From contig DWVJ01000008.1 in the NCBI GenBank assembly GCA_019120315.1, positions 39,268 through 103,267 on the forward strand: 64,000 nt of DNA, given 5' to 3'. Positions within the stretch are counted from its first letter, which is position 1, and each line of letters begins with the position of its first letter. Source of the stretch: Candidatus Ruminococcus avistercoris. GTDB lineage: Bacteria; Bacillota; Clostridia; Lachnospirales; Lachnospiraceae. The position numbers and the translations under genes are program-made. Shown piece after piece: positions 8,901 through 16,749 of the stretch. Under the pieces are notes generated by a model. It had not been told where the DNA came from. It worked only from the letters and a program-made list of their open reading frames with translations, and did not search any database.

Positions 8901-9902
8901 ATGAATATTAATGAAATTGCCAGACTGGCAGGGGTATCCCGGGCGACCGTGTCCCGTTATCTGAATCAGGGGTACGTCAGCGAAGAGAAAAAAGTCAGGA
9001 TCCGGCAGGTTATCGAAGAGACAGGATACCGGCCTTTAAGTTCCGCTCAGACGCTGCGCAGTAAAAAAACCAATTTCGTGGGAGTGATTATTCCGAAAAT
9101 CAATTCGGATTCCATCAGCCGTATGGTATCGGGAATCAGCAGCGCGCTGTCCCGGGAAGGATATCAGATTTTACTGGCCTGCACGGATAACCAGGAAAAA
9201 GAAGAACTGCGTTTCCTGACTTTGTTCCGGGAAAACCACGTGGACGGTATTATTCTGCTGGGGACTATTTTTACAGCAGAACACCGGAAGGCGCTGAAAA
9301 ATCTTTCCGTTCCCATTGTTATTTTGAGCCAATATCTCAAAGGTTATTCCTGTGTTTATCACGATGATTATCAGGCGGCACGAAATCTGGCGGAGTACCT
9401 GGCAAGAGCCGGCCGCCGCTTTGGTTATCTGGGTGTAACCCAACAGGACGAAGCCGTTGGCAGGGAAAGACTGCGCGGCGTACTGGACGCAGCGGCTGCT
9501 GCCGGGGCGATTCTTCCAAAGGAGAATATCCTGGAATGTCAGTTTCAGATGGAATCTGGCTTTTTGCAGGCGCAGGAACTTCTGCAAAGGGATCCTGACC
9601 TGGATACCGTCATCTGTGCCACTGATACCATCGCTGTCGGCGCGCTGCAATACATCAAATCTGCCGGGAAAAGAGTGCCGGATGATATACAGATCGCAGG
9701 GATCGGGGACAGTACTTTGTCCCGCGTGACAGATCCGGCATTGACGACGGTACATTTGCATTTTGAAGAAGCAGGCAGGGAAGCTGCTCAATTGCTGACG
9801 GAACTGATGGAAAAGGGAAAAGATGCCGTGCAAAAAGAAGTGAAGCTGGACAGCCGGCTGATCGTACAGGAGAGTACACGTAGGAGGGATGGAACGTTAT
9901 GA
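8901..9902 (+). CDS. scrR: LacI-family transcriptional repressor of the sucrose operon
   Basis: A 333-residue regulator. The first 50 residues are the LacI-type DNA-binding region (helix-turn-helix in I-N-E-I-A-R-L-A-G-V-S-R-A-T-V-S-R-Y-L-N, then a hinge helix ending S-A-Q-T-L-R-S). The rest is a periplasmic-binding-protein-like sensor domain, with P-x-x-I-V-I-L near 130 and a C-terminal D-S-T-L-S-R-V-T-D-P-A-L-T-T-V motif. It is divergent from scrA across the operator region. It overlaps the following gene by 4 bases. The ligand is presumably fructose, fructose phosphate or sucrose-6-phosphate; this cannot be read from sequence. Confidence 0.9.
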   Translation: MNINEIARLAGVSRATVSRYLNQGYVSEEKKVRIRQVIEETGYRPLSSAQTLRSKKTNFVGVIIPKINSDSISRMVSGISSALSREGYQILLACTDNQEKEELRFLTLFRENHVDGIILLGTIFTAEHRKALKNLSVPIVILSQYLKGYSCVYHDDYQAARNLAEYLARAGRRFGYLGVTQQDEAVGRERLRGVLDAAAAAGAILPKENILECQFQMESGFLQAQELLQRDPDLDTVICATDTIAVGALQYIKSAGKRVPDDIQIAGIGDSTLSRVTDPALTTVHLHFEEAGREAAQLLTELMEKGKDAVQKEVKLDSRLIVQESTRRRDGTL

Positions 9903-10621
9903 AAGTGACCTATATCGGCCATAGTGGTTTTTTAATGGAGTGGGAAAATTGTGTGTGGCTGTTTGACTACTACAGGGGAGAGATTCCATATGTTTCTCCC
10001 GAAAAGAAGGTGTTGGTGTTTGTCAGCCACAGCCATGGGGATCATTTTAATCCGCAGATTTTCGAAAGATTTGCCGATTATCCCCAGGTGGAGTATATTC
10101 TGGCTTCAGAGGTACGCCACAAAGTGAAACGGTGCGGTCTATCGGAAAAAGAAAGCGGCAGGGTGACATTTTTGAAACCGCATCAGTCCTGGCAGACAAA
10201 AGACGGATGCGGAGAGGACATTCGACTTTATACCTGCCATTCCACAGACTGCGGAGTGGCGTTTCTGGCAGAGTATCAGGGGAAGAAAATTTACCATGCC
10301 GGCGATCTGAACTGGTGGGTCTGGAAGGGAGAATCCAAACAGGAATACAATAATATGACGGCCAGTTACCAGCGGGAAATCGGACTTTTAAAGGAAAAGG
10401 CCGGACAGATTGATGTTGCTTTTGCTCCTCTGGATCCCCGCCAGGAGGAATGGTACCGGCTGGGTATGGATTATTTTCTGGGGCAGATCGACGTCCAAAC
10501 CGTATTTCCCATGCACTTCTGGGGGGATTACTCTGTGATCACACGTTATCAGGAGGAACAGCCGCAATACGCCAGCCGCGTGATTCCACTGTCACGGGAA
10601 GGATATGAAGTGGTGATGTGA
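9899..10621 (+). CDS. MBL-fold metallohydrolase (UlaG/YtkL-like)
   Basis: A 240-residue cytoplasmic metallo-beta-lactamase-fold protein. The metal-binding H-x-H-x-D-H motif is SHSHGDHF, with H44, H46, D48 and H49, and a later H-A-G-D-L-N carries further ligands. The N-terminal T-Y-I-G-H-S-G-F motif is that of UlaG-like hydrolases. Its ATG overlaps the scrR stop (ATGA), so it is expressed with the regulator. Substrate unknown; no link to sucrose metabolism is evident beyond position. Confidence 0.82.
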   Translation: MKVTYIGHSGFLMEWENCVWLFDYYRGEIPYVSPEKKVLVFVSHSHGDHFNPQIFERFADYPQVEYILASEVRHKVKRCGLSEKESGRVTFLKPHQSWQTKDGCGEDIRLYTCHSTDCGVAFLAEYQGKKIYHAGDLNWWVWKGESKQEYNNMTASYQREIGLLKEKAGQIDVAFAPLDPRQEEWYRLGMDYFLGQIDVQTVFPMHFWGDYSVITRYQEEQPQYASRVIPLSREGYEVVM

Positions 10622-10683
10622 GAAGATTTTGACGGTCGAGCGCTGACCTTTCTTACGAAATTCTTAAATTAAATGCAGATCTC

Positions 10684-10711
10684 TTGTAATCCTCGCAAAA
10701 TCCTGTATGAT
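10684..10711 (+). promoter_or_regulatory. Predicted promoter of the DUF975 gene
   Basis: TTGTAA (10684-10689) and TATGAT (10706-10711) with a 16-bp spacer. It lies downstream of an in-frame ATG at 10673 and so argues for the ATG at 10757 as the true start of the next gene. Confidence 0.7.
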
Positions 10712-10756
10712 GGAAAAGAACGAAGAGGAAAAATCGTCATATATGAGAGGGGAAAC

Positions 10757-12439
10757 ATGAGAAAAGAGATAAAAGCACAGGCCAGAAAATCTTTAAAAAA
10801 ACATTATCTGCTGTTTGTGGCGGTATGTCTGATCGCGCTGTTTTTAAGTTCGGAATCTTCCAACTTTGACAGTGTGCTCCATCTGCAGATTCCGGAAACG
10901 GCTGCGGATGGAAGCGCCCCGAGAAGGGGGGTACTTGGGCCGTTGATTAACGGTATTACTTCCGGAACCTTTGAGAGAAGGCTGGCAGCCGCCATAAATT
11001 CCTTCGTGGGATCGCAGACAGTTGGCGAATGGTGTATGGTGCTGGCTGGTTTGGCGGTGGTATTTGTTTTCTGGTTTTTTGTCCAGAATCTGTTCTGCGT
11101 GGTGTCTGCGCGGATTTTTCTGGAGAGCCGGACATATGAAAAAGTACCTTTTCAGCGCTTTTTGTTTCTCCTGCGGGTGAAACGATGGTGCAAGGCGGCC
11201 AGGGTCTTGTTTGTGGAATGGATCTTACGTTTTCTGTGGACGTTTACCATCGTGGGGGGCATTATTAAGCACTATTCTTATTTTCTGGTACCTTATATTG
11301 TGGCAGAAAATCCGGATGTCACAGCAAAAGAGGCCATTACATTGTCCAGAAGGATGATGAACGGTCATAAATGGGAATGTTTTGTGCTGGATCTGTCTTT
11401 TATCGGCTGGTATATACTGGGCATGGCAACGTTCGGACTGTCGGATGTTTTGTTTGTAACGCCTTACAGAAACGCTGTTTTCTGTGAATATTACGTTCGT
11501 TTAAGGGAACTTGCCCTGGATGAACGGGTGGAAAATATAGCTATCCTTCATGACCGGTATCTGTATGAACAGCCGGAAGACAAAACGCTTCGCCTGGCAT
11601 ATGCGGATGTTTTTGCCGCTATGGAGCAGCCTGAGGAAACATTCGCAGAGCGAAAGGGAATAGCAAGATTTTTTGCAGAATACCTGGGGATTCTGCTGAA
11701 ATACAGTCCGAAAGAACGGGAATATGAAAGAGGGCAGGCCAAGCAGCTGCAGATCATGGCGCTGAAGGCGGCAGTGGAGAAGAAGGTTTATCCGGGACGG
11801 CTGTTTCCCATAGCAGAGGAAGAGAAGAGAAAGTGGATTGAAATTATTTATTATCTGCGCCACTATTCCGTTTGTTCTTTGATTCTTTTGTTTTTCATTT
11901 TTTCCTTTGTGGGATGGGGATGGGAAGTAAGTCTCCATCTGATTACCGATGGTACCTTTGTCAATCGCGGCGTCCTGCACGGACCGTGGCTCCCCATCTA
12001 TGGCAGCGGCGGGATTTTGATCCTGACGCTGCTTCACAGAGCGAGAAAGCGTCCCGCCCTGGAATTTATGCTGATTGTTCTGCTGTGCGGTGTCGTGGAG
12101 TATAGTACATCCTGGCTGCTGGAGACGCTTCACGACGGGAAAAAATGGTGGGATTACAGCGGATACTTCCTGAATCTCAACGGAAGAATCTGTGCGGAGG
12201 GATTGTTTGTGTTTGGCATAGGCGGCATGGCGTTTGTGTATGTGGCGGCTCCTGTTCTTGATAACTGGATCCGGAAGATTCCAAAAAACGTTCTGATTCC
12301 GATCTGTGCTGCATTGGTAATTCTGTTTGCAGGAGATACGGCATGGTCTGCCAGATTCCCCAATACGGGAAAGGGAATCACTGATTATGATCAAAGAAAC
12401 CATATGGCGTGGCAGGCGGAAAGGAATATACCATCATGA
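10757..12439 (+). CDS. DUF975 / CmpB-like putative ABC permease membrane protein
   Basis: A 560-residue polytopic membrane protein; function unknown. The N-terminal half (about 1-230) looks like DUF975: M-R-K-E-I-K-A-Q-A-R start, several membrane segments, and an A-K-E-A-I-T-L-S-R-R-M-M motif. A soluble linker (about 240-380) follows. The last 180 residues resemble the putative ABC-transporter type IV (CmpB, PF06541) domain, with F-V-G-W-G-W-E, N-R-G-V-L-H-G-P-W-L-P-I-Y-G and Y-S-G-Y-F-L-N-L-N-G-R-I-C. The start at 10757 has a GAGAGGGG site and a promoter just upstream. It overlaps the phosphoesterase gene by 4 bases. Confidence 0.72.
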   Translation: MRKEIKAQARKSLKKHYLLFVAVCLIALFLSSESSNFDSVLHLQIPETAADGSAPRRGVLGPLINGITSGTFERRLAAAINSFVGSQTVGEWCMVLAGLAVVFVFWFFVQNLFCVVSARIFLESRTYEKVPFQRFLFLLRVKRWCKAARVLFVEWILRFLWTFTIVGGIIKHYSYFLVPYIVAENPDVTAKEAITLSRRMMNGHKWECFVLDLSFIGWYILGMATFGLSDVLFVTPYRNAVFCEYYVRLRELALDERVENIAILHDRYLYEQPEDKTLRLAYADVFAAMEQPEETFAERKGIARFFAEYLGILLKYSPKEREYERGQAKQLQIMALKAAVEKKVYPGRLFPIAEEEKRKWIEIIYYLRHYSVCSLILLFFIFSFVGWGWEVSLHLITDGTFVNRGVLHGPWLPIYGSGGILILTLLHRARKRPALEFMLIVLLCGVVEYSTSWLLETLHDGKKWWDYSGYFLNLNGRICAEGLFVFGIGGMAFVYVAAPVLDNWIRKIPKNVLIPICAALVILFAGDTAWSARFPNTGKGITDYDQRNHMAWQAERNIPS

Positions 12440-13629
12440 TTGCCGTTTTTTTATCGCCGGTGTATATTTTAGTTAATATTTATCTTATCCGCTGGCTGTT
12501 TCGCTGGCTGAAAGCCGTTCATCCTTGTCTGGGCAAACGGCGGGTAAAGATCCTGATATCCGTGATTTATCTTTTTTTCGCCAGCGCTCTGCTGGCAGGT
12601 TTTTTACTGCCGGCAGGAGAGGCGAAGCGTTTTTTTATGCATGTGGGCAATTACTGGCTGGGAGTGCTGGCCTATGTGATACTGACAGTGGCGGCTGCCG
12701 ATATCCTGCGCTTTTTCCTGAAAAGATGCAGATGGGTCAATCAGGAAAAACTGCGTTCACCCCGTACGTTTGTCCTGGCCGGCGGGTTCTGCATTTTGCT
12801 GATCACTGCGGTCAGTCTCTGGGGCGTTGTCAATGCGCGGATCATCCGGACTACGGAATATGAGATTACCGTGGAAAAGGAAACGAAGTCTATAGATGAG
12901 ATGAAAATCGTGCTGGCGGCCGATCTGCATATGGGCTACAATATCGGATGCCGTCATATGGAACGGATGGTAGAGAAAATCAATCGGGAAGATCCGGATC
13001 TGGTGGTGATCGCCGGTGATATCTTTGATAATGAGTACGAGGCGCTGGAGAATCCGGAAAGACTGGCATCCATTCTAAAGGGTATACAGAGCAGGTACGG
13101 CGTCTATGCCTGCTATGGGAACCATGATATTCAGGAGAAAATTCTGGCCGGATTTACGTTCAGGAGCAAAGGGAAAAAAGAAAGCGACATCCGGATGGAT
13201 GCATTTTTGGAACAGGCTGGGATTACACTGCTGCGTGATGAAAGTGTGATGATTGCCGACGAGATCGTTCTCTACGGACGGCCGGATGCCAAGAAGCCCG
13301 GGCGGGGAATCACGGTGCGCCGGACGCCGGGAGAGATTACGTCGGGGCTGGACTTGTCAAAGCCGATTTTTGTGATAGATCATGAGCCAGGGGAGCTGCA
13401 GGAACTGGCTGATGCCGGAGCAGATCTGGATCTGTGCGGGCACACCCACGACGGGCAGATGTTTCCTGGCAATATCCTCACTGCTATGATGTGGGAAAAT
13501 GCCTGCGGGTATCTGAAAAAAGATGATATGCACAGTATTGTCACCTCCGGAGTGGGGGTCTTCGGTCCGAATATGCGGGTGGGAACTATTGCGGAAATCT
13601 GTTCCATCACGGTTCATTTCAAAGGATAA
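12436..13629 (+). CDS. Membrane-anchored metallophosphoesterase
   Basis: A 397-residue protein with about four N-terminal membrane helices followed by a calcineurin-like phosphoesterase domain. The metal-ligand blocks are in order: A-A-D-L-H-M-G, A-G-D-I-F-D, G-N-H-D and the C-terminal G-H-T-H-D-G-Q. This is the YkuE/YaeI-type arrangement. The ATG at 12436 overlaps the previous stop (ATGA), which is preferred over an ATG at 12409 that lacks a ribosome site. The substrate is not known; related proteins have been linked to phospholipid-like headgroups. Confidence 0.87.
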   Translation: MIAVFLSPVYILVNIYLIRWLFRWLKAVHPCLGKRRVKILISVIYLFFASALLAGFLLPAGEAKRFFMHVGNYWLGVLAYVILTVAAADILRFFLKRCRWVNQEKLRSPRTFVLAGGFCILLITAVSLWGVVNARIIRTTEYEITVEKETKSIDEMKIVLAADLHMGYNIGCRHMERMVEKINREDPDLVVIAGDIFDNEYEALENPERLASILKGIQSRYGVYACYGNHDIQEKILAGFTFRSKGKKESDIRMDAFLEQAGITLLRDESVMIADEIVLYGRPDAKKPGRGITVRRTPGEITSGLDLSKPIFVIDHEPGELQELADAGADLDLCGHTHDGQMFPGNILTAMMWENACGYLKKDDMHSIVTSGVGVFGPNMRVGTIAEICSITVHFKG

Positions 13630-13645
13630 GAGGAGGAGAAAGAAG

Positions 13646-14203
13646 ATGGAACTGCTGGACATTGTGGACGAAAAGGGGAATCCTACGGGGGAGGTAAAGG
13701 AGCGCGCCCTGATACACCGGGAAGGGCTGCTTCACCGGACTTCCCATGTATGGATCGCCAGAAAAAATCGAAAAAGCGGGATGGATCTGCTGCTGCAAAA
13801 AAGAAGCGCCAAGAAAGATTCTCATCCCGGCTGCTACGATATCTCTTCCGCCGGCCATATTCCGGCGGGCTGCGGTTATCTGGAATCTGCTCTGCGGGAA
13901 TTGGAAGAAGAACTGGGAGTAACTGCGCGGCCGGAGGAACTGGAAGATAAAGGACTGCGCCGGATTTGCTGGGATGAGGTGTTTCACGGGGAACTCTTCA
14001 AAGACCGGCAGGTCAGCCGGGTCTATCTTTTGTGGGAAGAGATCGATATCACGAAGCTGCGTCTGCAAAAAGAAGAAGTGGAATCCGTTATGTGGATGGA
14101 TTACATGGAGTGTGTGAATGCAGTGAAATCAGGGAGCATTCCCAACTGTATTTCGCTGGAAGAATTGAAGATGTTAAAAAGCGAAGTCCCAAGAAACGCA
14201 TGA
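13646..14203 (+). CDS. Nudix hydrolase with altered Nudix box
   Basis: A 185-residue Nudix protein related to the isopentenyl-diphosphate-isomerase-like/YfcD group. The box begins G-H-I-P-A-G-C-G-Y-L-E-S-A-L and ends R-E-L-E-E-E-L-G-V. The metal-binding REUxEExGU part is intact, but the first conserved Glu of the box is Cys. The ATG at 13646 is preceded by AGGAGGAG and gives the usual M-E-L-L-D-I-V-D-E-x-G start. It lies 16 bases after the phosphoesterase gene and 21 before the methyltransferase. Substrate unknown. Confidence 0.85.
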   Translation: MELLDIVDEKGNPTGEVKERALIHREGLLHRTSHVWIARKNRKSGMDLLLQKRSAKKDSHPGCYDISSAGHIPAGCGYLESALRELEEELGVTARPEELEDKGLRRICWDEVFHGELFKDRQVSRVYLLWEEIDITKLRLQKEEVESVMWMDYMECVNAVKSGSIPNCISLEELKMLKSEVPRNA

Positions 14204-14224
14204 GAGTGAGAAAGGGGAAGGAAA

Positions 14225-14869
14225 ATGGAGTATTCCAGTGAATACAGATCCCTCCGACCGGGAGGAACGCTTCTGACCAGACAGCTTCTGTCACTGGGAG
14301 GCGAACTGAAAAACCGGCGGGTGTTGGAAGTTGGCTGCGGCAGGGGAGAGACGGCAGCGCTGCTTGCACGGGAATTCGGTGCAAGCATCATCGGAGTGGA
14401 TCTTTCAGAAGCGCGGATCAGCGAATGCCGGGAGAAATATCCGGAGCTCACATTTATGACTGCAGATGCGAAAGCGCTCCCCTTCGGGGATGGATCCTTC
14501 GACGTCCTGGTGTCCGAGTGTTCTTTTTCTGTCTTTTCGGATCCCCAAAAGGCCTTTCGGGAGGCGGGGCGGGTGCTGGTTCCCCAGGGGAAGCTGCTGT
14601 TGAGCGATCTGTGGCAGCGCGGAGGGATGCCTTCCGGGAAGAGGATGGTGCGCAGTCTGTATACCCGGGAAACCTGGCTTGACCTGGCTGTTTGCGCGGG
14701 GTTCATCCAGACGGAATTTTTGGATGTCCGCGAAGCTCTGACTCAGATGTATGTGCAGATGATTTTTGACCTGGGGCTGGAAGGCGCTCAGCGCCAGATA
14801 GGGCTTTGTCTGCAGCCGGAGGAGATGAAAAAGGTTTCCTATATGCTGCTGGCCGGGGAAAAAAGATGA
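14225..14869 (+). CDS. Class I SAM-dependent methyltransferase
   Basis: A 214-residue methyltransferase of the UbiE/MenG-like fold. SAM-binding motif I is L-E-V-G-C-G-R-G-E-T (about residues 36-45), the acidic post-I residue is in G-V-D-L-S-E, and motif II/III regions are A-D-A-K-A-L-P-F-G-D and D-V-L-V-S-E-C. A conserved S-E-C-S-F-S segment and the short C-terminus recall small standalone methyltransferases with unknown acceptors. It follows the Nudix gene by 21 bases and is followed by a hairpin. Confidence 0.85.
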   Translation: MEYSSEYRSLRPGGTLLTRQLLSLGGELKNRRVLEVGCGRGETAALLAREFGASIIGVDLSEARISECREKYPELTFMTADAKALPFGDGSFDVLVSECSFSVFSDPQKAFREAGRVLVPQGKLLLSDLWQRGGMPSGKRMVRSLYTRETWLDLAVCAGFIQTEFLDVREALTQMYVQMIFDLGLEGAQRQIGLCLQPEEMKKVSYMLLAGEKR

Positions 14870-14910
14870 GCGTTTTCTGCCTGAAATCGCAGGTGTTTTA
14901 GAAAATGAAA

Positions 14911-14940
14911 TGTCACAGAATCCTTCTGTTGTTTGTTATA
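14911..14940 (+). promoter_or_regulatory. Candidate ECF-type promoter before the sigma gene
   Basis: TGTCACA (14911-14917), 17 bp, then GTTATAAAT from 14935. The same arrangement (TGTCACA, 17 bp, GTTATCTAT) stands before the small secreted protein gene at 16212. This suggests an autoregulated promoter of the encoded sigma factor. Confidence 0.5.
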
Positions 14941-14970
14941 AATAGAAACAACAAGAGGATTCTTTTATTT
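14918..14970 (+). terminator. Hairpin with T-tract after the methyltransferase
   Basis: A 17-bp imperfect stem (14918-14934 with 14946-14962, one wobble and one mismatch) is followed by TTTTATTT. It probably ends the methyltransferase transcript. Its loop contains the predicted -10 of the sigma gene, so only read-through RNA would form it. Confidence 0.6.
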
Positions 14971-14985
14971 CAGGGGGAAAATACA

Positions 14986-15543
14986 ATGCTTTTTTATATG
15001 ACGATGCTGGAGTCGGAGCGGGAGAAAGACAAATTCCAGCGGATCTATCAGCGATATTATCAGCCGATGTATCATGTGGCGCTGCAGATCCTGGGAGATG
15101 CGCCGGGGGCACAGGACTGTGTTCATGATGCCTTCCTGAAGATCATTTCCCGGATGGATCAGATTCCGGAAGCGGAGGATAACAGGACGCGTTCCTTTGT
15201 GCTGATTGTAGTTCGAAATACGGCGATTAATCTGTATCGGGAAAGGAAACGAAAAAAGCAAAGTGCCATAGAGGATGAGGTGATCTGCCATCTGCCGCAG
15301 CTGTGGGTTTATGACCGGTACGATCTGGGAGAACAGGAAGATTTGGTGAAGGTTCTCCTTGATATGTCACCCATTTATCGGGATATTCTGACTTTAAAAT
15401 ATGTGGAAGAATATTCCAACAGTGAGATCGGCAGTCTGCTGGGAATTACAGAATCCACAGTCCGTAAGAGACTGGAACGGGCAAGAAAGGAACTGGCCGG
15501 GCGTTGGGAAGAAGGGAGGAAACTGTATGAATCAGAAAGATGA
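14986..15543 (+). CDS. ECF-like RNA polymerase sigma factor
   Basis: A 185-residue sigma-70 family protein. Region 2 spans about residues 15-90 (F-Q-R-I-Y-Q-R-Y-Y-Q-P-M-Y, then D-C-V-H-D-A-F-L-K-I) and region 4 about 120-175 (Y-R-D-I-L-T-L-K-Y-V-E-E-Y-S-N-S-E-I-G, then S-T-V-R-K-R-L-E-R-A-R). Regions 1 and 3 are missing, as in ECF factors. The ATG at 14986 has AGGGGGA 7-9 bases upstream; an earlier in-frame ATG at 14905 lies before the predicted promoter. It overlaps the next gene by 17 bases. Confidence 0.87.
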   Translation: MLFYMTMLESEREKDKFQRIYQRYYQPMYHVALQILGDAPGAQDCVHDAFLKIISRMDQIPEAEDNRTRSFVLIVVRNTAINLYRERKRKKQSAIEDEVICHLPQLWVYDRYDLGEQEDLVKVLLDMSPIYRDILTLKYVEEYSNSEIGSLLGITESTVRKRLERARKELAGRWEEGRKLYESER

Positions 15544-16120
15544 ACTGTACAGGGCTTTGGTTACGGCGAATCAGTACGAAACAGATTTTATATTCGGCAA
15601 AGGGAAATACATACCCAAGAGGAAGCAAGGGAAGATGAGAAAAGGAAAAGTTGTTCTGATTGCAGCGCTTTTCCTGCTCAGTGTGACTGCGGTGACGGCT
15701 TCTCGGGGATTTGTTTTCAAAAGCAGTGAGAAGACAGGACTCGTACAGGAGGTAACCTGGGGCACACCTTCCCATGAGATCCGCCTTCCCATAGGCGGGA
15801 CGGTTACACTTGCCAGAGAAGAAAAAGAGAAAATCCTTCAGGGATGGAATCTGGAGAAAGGGGACAAAGTACATCTGTCATTTCAGACGGAAAGTCTGTT
15901 TTACTATCGACACAATATAAGAATCGATCAGGCGCTGGAAATGGGGTATGTTTATCAGGGGGAATTTTATCCGGTAAACGATAGCTGTGAAGAACAGGAA
16001 GAAAAGGAACAGCTGGAGTTTTCAGTGGATATGGAAATAACAGAGGAGGGTGATTACTGCTTTTACGTAAAAAATCTGTGTTCGGAAAATATTCTAATAA
16101 AAAATATATGCTTGTCTTAA
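15527..16120 (+). CDS. Single-pass membrane protein, putative anti-sigma factor
   Basis: A 197-residue protein not assigned to a named family. It has a short cytoplasmic N-terminus (about 35 residues, with D-E-L-Y-R-A-L-V-T-A-N-Q-Y-E-T-D-F and a basic K-R-K-Q-G-K-M-R-K-G-K), one membrane helix (about residues 40-58), and a roughly 135-residue external domain. The start ATG lies inside the end of the sigma gene with GGGAGG upstream, so the two are translationally coupled. Topology and coupling suggest a regulator that sequesters the sigma factor. That role is inferred from position. Confidence 0.62.
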   Translation: MNQKDELYRALVTANQYETDFIFGKGKYIPKRKQGKMRKGKVVLIAALFLLSVTAVTASRGFVFKSSEKTGLVQEVTWGTPSHEIRLPIGGTVTLAREEKEKILQGWNLEKGDKVHLSFQTESLFYYRHNIRIDQALEMGYVYQGEFYPVNDSCEEQEEKEQLEFSVDMEITEEGDYCFYVKNLCSENILIKNICLS

Positions 16121-16125
16121 AAAGA

Positions 16126-16158
16126 TGTCACAAATATATAAGATAAGTTGTTATCTAT
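16126..16158 (+). promoter_or_regulatory. Candidate sigma-dependent promoter before the secreted-protein gene
   Basis: TGTCACA (16126-16132), 17 bp, then GTTATCTAT from 16150. This matches the motif before the sigma gene in both sequence and spacing. AGATAA and TTATCT also form a small stem around the -10. Confidence 0.5.
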
Positions 16159-16211
16159 ATTTAGCAGTCCTGGATGCATAAATTAATTATAGGAAGGAAT
16201 GAAGTGGTAGC

Positions 16212-16682
16212 ATGAAAAAAATATGGAAATTTTTGAGCGTATTGCTGATGGCACAAATGATATTAACATCATCAATGAATGTATTTGCAGCGAATGTAAA
16301 AAATCAGGAACAAATTAATAATGGAGTTAAAGTAAATCTTTTGAATGAAAATTGTTATATTATAAGTGCAAAAGGTCAGATGAAAAGAGTTACTATAGTT
16401 GGAAATCAAGTTACACTTGGAATTGGAGAAGCTTTAGTTTGCCCAAATTATCCTGTGAATGCGGGACAGCGTATTAGAGTTACATGGACACTGAAACAGT
16501 CAGGCACTATTAAAGTAGAGATGAGAAAAAATAGTAGTTTGATGGGAAGTAGTATAGTTACAGGGCCATCTGGATATAAATACTACACCGCAGATGTAAC
16601 GACAAACTATTCAGTAAGATTTACTAATGCGCAGTCATCTCCTCTAACTATAACAGGTGCTACAATGACTTGGCCAGCATAG
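16212..16682 (+). CDS. Small secreted protein of unknown function
   Basis: A 156-residue protein not recognised. The first 27 residues form a Sec signal peptide (basic KKIWK, hydrophobic core, cleavage after V-F-A-A or nearby). The mature part is beta-rich with repeated T-V/T-I-T segments and ends G-A-T-M-T-W-P-A, suggesting a small all-beta domain. It has no Cys beyond two in the mature part and no membrane anchor. Codon use is much more AT-rich than the neighbours. It sits behind a candidate promoter for the upstream sigma factor, suggesting it is that factor's target. Confidence 0.75.
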   Translation: MKKIWKFLSVLLMAQMILTSSMNVFAANVKNQEQINNGVKVNLLNENCYIISAKGQMKRVTIVGNQVTLGIGEALVCPNYPVNAGQRIRVTWTLKQSGTIKVEMRKNSSLMGSSIVTGPSGYKYYTADVTTNYSVRFTNAQSSPLTITGATMTWPA

Positions 16683-16688
16683 AATTAT

Positions 16689-16710
16689 GTATGTTGCCAG
16701 GACAACATAC
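16689..16710 (+). repeat. Inverted repeat after the secreted-protein gene
   Basis: GTATGTTG and CAACATAC form an 8-bp perfect stem around CCAGGA. No T-tract follows, so it is not a typical terminator; it may be an RNA hairpin at the 3' end or a protein site. Confidence 0.4.
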
Positions 16711-16749
16711 GATACTTTGGCCTCAAACCATTATGAATAAAGGGTACTG

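Noticed and set aside
10634..10654. A terminator after the MBL gene (GGTC/GACC with TTTCTT).
   Set aside because: The stem has only four pairs and a short T-tract, too weak to call.
11501..12403. A 300-residue minus-strand frame inside the DUF975/CmpB gene.
   Set aside because: Antisense shadow of a membrane protein; low-complexity translation.
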